The position numbers and the translations under genes were made by a program. A DNA stretch of 64,000 bases from an uncultured Saprospiraceae bacterium. GTDB lineage: Bacteria; Bacteroidota; Bacteroidia; Chitinophagales; Saprospiraceae. Below, one piece after another: positions 58,339 through 64,000 of this stretch; the first letter of the stretch is position 1; every line of letters starts with the position of its first letter. Location of the stretch: assembly GCA_937969415.1 (NCBI GenBank), contig CALBWK010000016.1, positions 35,150 to 99,149 of the forward strand, given 5' to 3'. Under the pieces are notes generated by a model. It did no database searches, was not told the DNA's origin, and saw only the letters and a list, made by a program, of their open reading frames with translations.

Positions 58339-61165
58339 TATTTGATTTTGATAATTTAATTGTTGCACGCGTGCCCGTCGCCGAATTGGCATTCATTCCC
58401 TCTATAGTAAAAGAGGATAAAGCTTTAGCGTTTTTGTTAATTATATTAATCCTTTCTCGAATTATCTTAAGTGCCGACGGACCTTCTCTTTTAGGAATAT
58501 TGGTAGGGTCATAGCCTGATCCATTATCCTCTATAATGAGTGTGATGTAATTATTGTCCTCGTCTATCTGAATCAATAATTGACCGTCAAGCTGATTTTC
58601 TATACCGTGCTTAATGCTGTTTTCTAATAAAGGTTGAAGTAGTAGGGGAGGTATTTTTAAGTTTAAAATTCCATCATGCGCGATGTTGATATTATAGGTA
58701 AATTTATTTTCAAATCTCATCTGCTCTAGCTCTAAGTAGTTTTCTAAGAAGTTAAGTTCTGTCTCTATAGTTATGTATTCTAATCCACTGAGTTTAAGGC
58801 TACTTCTCATGAGCTTTCCAAATCGTGATAAAAGATAGTTGGCCATTTCAGGGTCACCTTTAAAGATGTAGTTTTGGATAGAGTTAAGCGTATTATATAT
58901 AAAATGAGGATTCATTTGATTTCTGAGGGCATTGAGCTCTGCCGCTTTGGTTTGAAGCTTAGCATTTTGTAGTTCCACTTCTTGTTGAGCTCTTTTTAGT
59001 AATGTCTTTTCGCGAGCCTTATATAGAAAATATGCTAATAGTAAAAATAGAAGAAGTACAATGAGTTTAAACCCAATAGTTTGAGAGTAATGTCTTTGTA
59101 TGCAAAATTGTAGTTTAATTGGAGTGCTAGTGAAGTCGCCATTGCTGTCACAGGCCTGAACAGAAAATAAGTAGTCCCCTGCGGTAAGGTCAATAAATTG
59201 TGCTTCTCTATTGTCCGTATAGTTTATCAAAGAATCTTTTCCGTCTTTTGTAAAAATAGTTTTATAAAATGATCTATCAATAGGTTTGCTATATGAGATC
59301 CCAGTGTAATGAATGTCTATATTGTTCTTGTCATATTTAAAATTTAAATTTTGCCTTAAATTGACATCGATATTGTTCACCTTGAGTTTATCATAATATA
59401 TAGAAGCCTGTTTTGGAAGAAGGTCTAGTTCGTCATATTTGAAGTAAAAAATTCCTGATTTCGTAGTGACCCAGATCTCTTCATTCCAAAAAGCTATATC
59501 TAAAATATAATTACTAGCGAGTCCATTAGATTTATTAATTGTTGATATAGAATTGAGTATTAGACTATCTTCGTTTATTGTGTAGTTAATTCTATCAAGC
59601 CCTTTTGTACTGCCAATCCACAATATGCTATCGTTCTCTACCTTGATAATATTTATTGTGTTGGATGAAAGTCCTTGTTCCGTATTTATTTCTTGAGGAC
59701 TTGTTTCGTTGTCACTTTTATATATTAGACCAAACCCTAGGGTGCTCATTAAAAGTCCAGAGCTATAGTTGTTTTCTAAAGAAATTATGTTATTAATTTT
59801 TCTTTGATATATAGTGTTTGATTTTTCTAAATCTTCAATAAAGTGGGGGTCAGTAAATTTCTTTAGGCCTTTGGATGTCCCTAGATAAATTACATTGTTT
59901 TTAGTCTTATACATAGATTCTATGCTGTAATCTATATTTTGTATAGATCTCGTTTTTGGTTTGTTCAAGTCTACACTTACCAAAGAACTGAGTGTAGGGC
60001 AATACCATTTGTTGTTGCCTATGTATACACTTTCCCTAAATACAGCGTAGGTCCCATTTGTATTTGTTATTGCAGATGGGGTATATTCAAACAAATCTCT
60101 GTCTTTTTGATAACTCAATTTTCCTAGGTTACAGAAATATAGATCATCATCAATGGATTTGCTCCAGCTATAAAATAATCGAGCTACATTATATTTTTCA
60201 AAAGCGGGTTCAAGTTCTTCATTTAGTACTATCAAACCCTCTTCATTTTTTGCTGTTATTACTAGGTGATTATTCCATACTCTTAGGTTGACAGGATCGA
60301 AATTTTCTTGAGTTAGCTTATGGTTTTTGATAGCAAGTGAAGGAATGAAATAGACACCATTATCTTGTGTGCTTACCCAGTAATTATTCTGAGGACCTTT
60401 TAGAAATTTAGTGATGAAATTTCCTGATAGTATGGACTTAGATTTATTGTCTTTTTCTAATTCGATTATCTTAAGCCCGTTATTGGTGCAGAGATATAGA
60501 TTATTATTGTCACAATTTACTTCCACAGTGTAAGTCTCATTGAGTTGATTATAGAGAGTTGAATTTGCTCCTAAGACTTTTGTTACAGAGAATAGTCCAG
60601 TTTTTTGCGCCATATCTCTACCGACATAGCTTATTGTGTCATTAAGTTCATATGGGAAGAAAGTAAAATAGTTTTGATCTAGACCTATTCCATATTTTTC
60701 TGAATGTAAGACTGTAGTATCTTGTTCTAATGGCTTGAATGAGCTGAGATCTATGTAGCTTATTGTGTTTTGAGAAATGTCGTATTCATAGATGTTAACA
60801 TTGCAATCATCTCTAAATATTGTAGTGCCTACAAGCGTGTAAGGTATAAGGAGATATTTGTCATCAGATAGTTGTATAATCTGTTCTATCCAGTTGGTAT
60901 AGTTTATCTTTTTTAGTTCTTCATTAATGCCAGCAGGCTTTATAGTTTCACCATCATAATAGGATAGTGTCCCATTATAAGCAGTAAACCATAGCCATCC
61001 TTTGTTGTCTTTTACAATTTCAAAGTTTGTATTATCTGTCAAACCATCTTCTATTCCATAGTTAGTAAAGGTGTAGCCATCATAAACTGATACTCCTCGA
61101 TCACTAGTAAACCACATTCTACCAAGATTATCTGATTCAATATCATATATCTCGTTGGTTGGCAT
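58319..61165 (-). CDS. LytS-type sensor histidine kinase with beta-propeller and Y_Y_Y sensor domain (true start probably upstream, non-canonical)
   Basis: Propeller repeats; ALRNQMNPHFIYNTLNSIQNYI; LLLQPLLENSIKHGI; frame open upstream of 61165 encoding KVRQYIISSILFLITINGQSQVIPQRIFGIDDG. Confidence 0.9.
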   Translation of the reverse strand: MPTNEIYDIESDNLGRMWFTSDRGVSVYDGYTFTNYGIEDGLTDNTNFEIVKDNKGWLWFTAYNGTLSYYDGETIKPAGINEELKKINYTNWIEQIIQLSDDKYLLIPYTLVGTTIFRDDCNVNIYEYDISQNTISYIDLSSFKPLEQDTTVLHSEKYGIGLDQNYFTFFPYELNDTISYVGRDMAQKTGLFSVTKVLGANSTLYNQLNETYTVEVNCDNNNLYLCTNNGLKIIELEKDNKSKSILSGNFITKFLKGPQNNYWVSTQDNGVYFIPSLAIKNHKLTQENFDPVNLRVWNNHLVITAKNEEGLIVLNEELEPAFEKYNVARLFYSWSKSIDDDLYFCNLGKLSYQKDRDLFEYTPSAITNTNGTYAVFRESVYIGNNKWYCPTLSSLVSVDLNKPKTRSIQNIDYSIESMYKTKNNVIYLGTSKGLKKFTDPHFIEDLEKSNTIYQRKINNIISLENNYSSGLLMSTLGFGLIYKSDNETSPQEINTEQGLSSNTINIIKVENDSILWIGSTKGLDRINYTINEDSLILNSISTINKSNGLASNYILDIAFWNEEIWVTTKSGIFYFKYDELDLLPKQASIYYDKLKVNNIDVNLRQNLNFKYDKNNIDIHYTGISYSKPIDRSFYKTIFTKDGKDSLINYTDNREAQFIDLTAGDYLFSVQACDSNGDFTSTPIKLQFCIQRHYSQTIGFKLIVLLLFLLLAYFLYKAREKTLLKRAQQEVELQNAKLQTKAAELNALRNQMNPHFIYNTLNSIQNYIFKGDPEMANYLLSRFGKLMRSSLKLSGLEYITIETELNFLENYLELEQMRFENKFTYNINIAHDGILNLKIPPLLLQPLLENSIKHGIENQLDGQLLIQIDEDNNYITLIIEDNGSGYDPTNIPKREGPSALKIIRERINIINKNAKALSSFTIEGMNANSATGTRATIKLSKSNNEDTNN

Positions 61166-61337
61166 ACCATCATCTATTCCAAATATCCTTTGAGGTATTA
61201 CTTGGGACTGTCCATTGATGGTTATTAAGAATAGTATTGAGCTTATTATATATTGTCTTACTTTCAGAATTATGGCCTTTATTTGTTGATCGATAATGAT
61301 ACTAAGGTAATTTTATACAAATTTGCATATAATTTAA

Positions 61338-61411
61338 GGCCCTGTAGTTCAACTGGATAGAATATCAGATTTCGGCTCTGAGGGTTGGGGGTTCGAATCC
61401 TCCCAGGGTCA
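61338..61411 (+). tRNA. tRNA-Arg (anticodon UCG)
   Basis: Cloverleaf: acceptor GGCCCTG/CAGGGTC, anticodon arm TCAGA-TTTCGGC-TCTGA, T arm GGGGG-TTCGAAT-CCTCC; no encoded CCA. Confidence 0.93.
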
Positions 61412-61419
61412 CAAGGTAG

Positions 61420-61446
61420 CTCCTGTAAGTCATTGATTTACAGGAG
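61420..61446 (+). repeat. Inverted repeat immediately 3' of tRNA-Arg
   Basis: CTCCTGTAA-GTCATTGAT-TTACAGGAG. Confidence 0.75.
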
Positions 61447-62095
61447 TTTGCATTTCGCCCGAATAGAAATAGTGATTTATGAAATCGTACTATTAGTGAA
61501 GGACTAACTTGTATGATGTAAGATGACAATTTTCAATAATGGATGCAATCTAGTAAGGCTTAGATTATTCATGGTCATTGTTTCGATTAGTCAGTTATTT
61601 TCCAATCTCGCTAGTGGTTGCTAAAGCTATGATTTTGAGTTTCTTGCATATTTGACTGAAGTTTAGAGTTTTGTTTTGAAGTTGTTTACTTATGGTTGAG
61701 GTTTGTATGCATTGCACTATATAGATCGATCTTACGAGGATTATAATTAAGTATCGTAAAAGGAGTTGAGATAAGATGATAATTTGTATCTTATGTTATA
61801 TGAATAGATGTTACCTATAATTATATTGTTTTAGTTTACAGTTTAATATTTGGATAGTTGGTTTTTTAATGCCTAGTTATAAGTTAATATGACAAAATTT
61901 TAGTGATCCATATAATTATAAGTGCTGCAATTTTTTAATCTACAAGAAATAGTAAGAATGATAAATACGGTAATTCAATTCATCTCTGTTAGTGATCAAT
62001 GTCTCCCTAACTTCTACGTAAAAAGTTTGTGTAGAACTAAAGCAGATATTTCGAAGGTCCAACCAATGTCAATTGGTCTTGATATATATGACGAT

Positions 62096-63325
62096 ATGAA
62101 AGAAACAGCAATGAAGTATGTATTAATATTACCATTATTGCTTATATCTGTGTACGGATATTCTCAAAATCATGCTAGCTGTTACATAGAAAATTATATG
62201 ACCCAAGATGTTTCCGACTTTCAGATGGAGACTAATAAACTTGAATATAGATCAGGTCACAATGATGTTATAAATGTCAGAACTGTCTTTCATATCTTAT
62301 ATGGAAGTCAAGCAGAAAATATTGAAAATGATAGTATCCACACTATTGTAGATAATGTTAATAATATTTTTTGTGGTATAGTGGATACATTATCAATACA
62401 TGAGAGATTTAGACACCTCATAAATGACACAGGGATTAGGATCTGCCTCGCAACTGAGGACGAAGATGGTAATCCTACAGAGGGAATAACAAGAACTGAA
62501 GTTGATATGGCATTTGACATAAATGATCCACTTGAATCTCTCAAGTCTGATGATCTAGGAGGGAAAACCCCTTGGGACACAACTAAGTATTTTAATATTT
62601 GGTTAATGCCTACCACTAGTACGCTTTTCACTAGTAATTACGGAATTCCACTTACAGGCTATTTACCCCTAGATACTTTTGTTGACCCTATAAGTATACC
62701 AGGTGTAGCACTGGATATTGCTGTCTTTACAGGTGGAAATTTAGGTGCGGCTAGCACTGGACAAGGTATATTGGCTCATGAAATTGGACATGGATTAGGG
62801 CTACTCCATACTTTTGGCACAGGCGCCTCAGGAGTTGATATTTGTAGCATTGATGATTTTGCTGAAGATACACCAGTGTGTAGGGTTTCATTTTTTTGTG
62901 ATGGTGTTGAGGATAATACTTGTATTGAAATGGAGGATGATGAAATTGATATGTCTTCAAATTCTATGAATGTAGGCTGTATGATATTTTTTACTCCTGA
63001 TCAGACAAGTTTTATGCGTGAGAATTTAATGAAGACACCTGAACTCCATTCTACAGACTGTGATGATCTGTCCTCAACTAATAGCATATATAGTAAAACA
63101 GAACGACTTATATTTCCAAATCCAAATCGAGGTGAATTTGAGGTATTATTAGATCATCAAGCTAGTAAGATTAAATTATATGATATAACGGGTAGACAGG
63201 TACCAATAATAACTTCAATCAGTGAAACAGGTATTAAAATTGAGCTAGTTGATAAAAGTGTTGATGGCCTTTATTTGCTTTCTATTGATGGAATATCTTA
63301 TAAAGTTATTTTGGGAAGTATTTAG
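62096..63325 (+). CDS. M43-like zinc metalloprotease with T9SS sorting domain
   Basis: Signal peptide MKYVLILPLLLISVYGYSQ; GILAHEIGHGLGLLHTFG; NSMNVGCMIFFTPDQTSFMR; C-terminal LIFPNPNRGEFEVLL...VDGLYLLSIDG. Confidence 0.85.
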   Translation: MKETAMKYVLILPLLLISVYGYSQNHASCYIENYMTQDVSDFQMETNKLEYRSGHNDVINVRTVFHILYGSQAENIENDSIHTIVDNVNNIFCGIVDTLSIHERFRHLINDTGIRICLATEDEDGNPTEGITRTEVDMAFDINDPLESLKSDDLGGKTPWDTTKYFNIWLMPTTSTLFTSNYGIPLTGYLPLDTFVDPISIPGVALDIAVFTGGNLGAASTGQGILAHEIGHGLGLLHTFGTGASGVDICSIDDFAEDTPVCRVSFFCDGVEDNTCIEMEDDEIDMSSNSMNVGCMIFFTPDQTSFMRENLMKTPELHSTDCDDLSSTNSIYSKTERLIFPNPNRGEFEVLLDHQASKIKLYDITGRQVPIITSISETGIKIELVDKSVDGLYLLSIDGISYKVILGSI

Positions 63326-63334
63326 TTCTTGATC

Positions 63335-63604
63335 TTACTCTGTCTTAGCGAGCTTCCTTTTTAACTCTGCTATCTCCTGTTTTGGTGACTTTCCTTTCAA
63401 ACCGAGTAGTTTTTGATCTAAGTTACCATATTTCTTTATCCACTTACGAATACCGGAAGGTGAAACATCATACATCTTAGCTGCTTGGTTGGCCGAGAGC
63501 TGGCCATTTTCAACTTGATCCACAATGGCTACCTTGAATGCGTATGAATAGCCCTGATAAGTAGGCTTTTTAGTGCTTAGTGTAATGGTCTTTTTACCTT
63601 TCAT
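63335..63604 (-). CDS. IS3-family OrfA-like HTH transposase fragment
   Basis: YAFKVAIVDQVENGQLSANQAAKMYDVSPSGIRKWIKKYG; no orfB in the adjoining sequence. Confidence 0.7.
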   Translation of the reverse strand: MKGKKTITLSTKKPTYQGYSYAFKVAIVDQVENGQLSANQAAKMYDVSPSGIRKWIKKYGNLDQKLLGLKGKSPKQEIAELKRKLAKTE

Positions 63605-63627
63605 TTGACTAGTTTTAGTTATAAAAC

Positions 63628-63652
63628 TGTCAACCTATTTCAGGACGGGACA
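63628..63652 (-). repeat. Probable IS terminal inverted repeat (single end)
   Basis: Minus-strand TGTCCCGTCCTGAAATAGGTTGACA about 24 bp upstream of the OrfA start. Confidence 0.5.
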
Positions 63653-63742
63653 TCTTTGTCACTTGCATGTAACGTGAATGATATCGAGAGTCTGACCAAA
63701 GGGAAGATTCTCTGATATCTATTGTTCTCGATAGTTTTTAAT

Positions 63743-64000
63743 CTATTTGTGTTGATAGCAATATCCACCATCTTTTACTTTTCTTTTACAATATCCACCA
63801 GTTTTGGTTTTTGCTCCACAAGTTGTGCTGACAATTTTGGAACTCCTTGAATAACTATTATTTGAACTACTATTCTGTTTTGTGTGCTGATAGCAATATC
63901 CGTTAGCAAGTCTTGTTTTATGCTTGCATCGTGTGCCTTTTTGAGTGTAACCTTTGCACCTTACAGAAGTAGAAGTTCCAACTGCCTTATTTGATGAATT
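63743..64000 (-). CDS. Edge-truncated Cys/His repeat protein (DUF5763-like zinc-binding motifs), N-terminus beyond window
   Basis: Not in ORF track; minus frame RCKGYTQKGTRCKHKTRLANGYCYQH...TTCGAKTKTGGYCKRKVKDGGYCYQHK*. Confidence 0.7.
   Translation of the reverse strand, partial: NSSNKAVGTSTSVRCKGYTQKGTRCKHKTRLANGYCYQHTKQNSSSNNSYSRSSKIVSTTCGAKTKTGGYCKRKVKDGGYCYQHK

Noticed and set aside
61420-61446. Phage attachment site at the tRNA-Arg 3' inverted repeat
   Set aside because: No integrase and no duplicated tRNA 3' end in the window; it may simply be a transcript-end hairpin

Overview
This window is a Bacteroidota-type chromosome segment. The evidence is two type IX secretion C-terminal domains, a fused E1 alpha/beta dehydrogenase, LytTR and Y_Y_Y-type regulators, DUF1573 and FucP-type MFS proteins, and frequent TTG starts. 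The core is a near-complete division/cell-wall (dcw) cluster at 39.0-54.3 kb: mraZ-rsmH-ftsL-ftsI-murE-mraY-murD-ftsW-murG-murC-ftsQ-ftsA-ftsZ, with no murF or ddl. Other recognisable genes are sbcCD, gpsA, yidC, apbE, uvrD/pcrA, yaaA, a K+ channel, a LytS/LytTR-type two-component pair, a sigma factor/TPR/CHAT-protease module, and one tRNA-Arg(UCG). The right end, after the tRNA, looks accessory: an M43-like secreted metalloprotease, an IS3-type remnant with a terminal repeat, and an edge-truncated Cys/His-repeat protein absent from the ORF track. The most interesting non-coding signals are (1) two tandem diverged copies of a multi-stem RNA-like element downstream of ftsZ, each ending in an intrinsic terminator and showing compensatory stem changes; (2) a roughly 100-nt nested hairpin in the murE-mraY gap, where murF would sit in E. 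coli; and (3) 10-bp-phased TGG boxes upstream of mraZ. All calls come from reading sequence and motifs; no searches were run.
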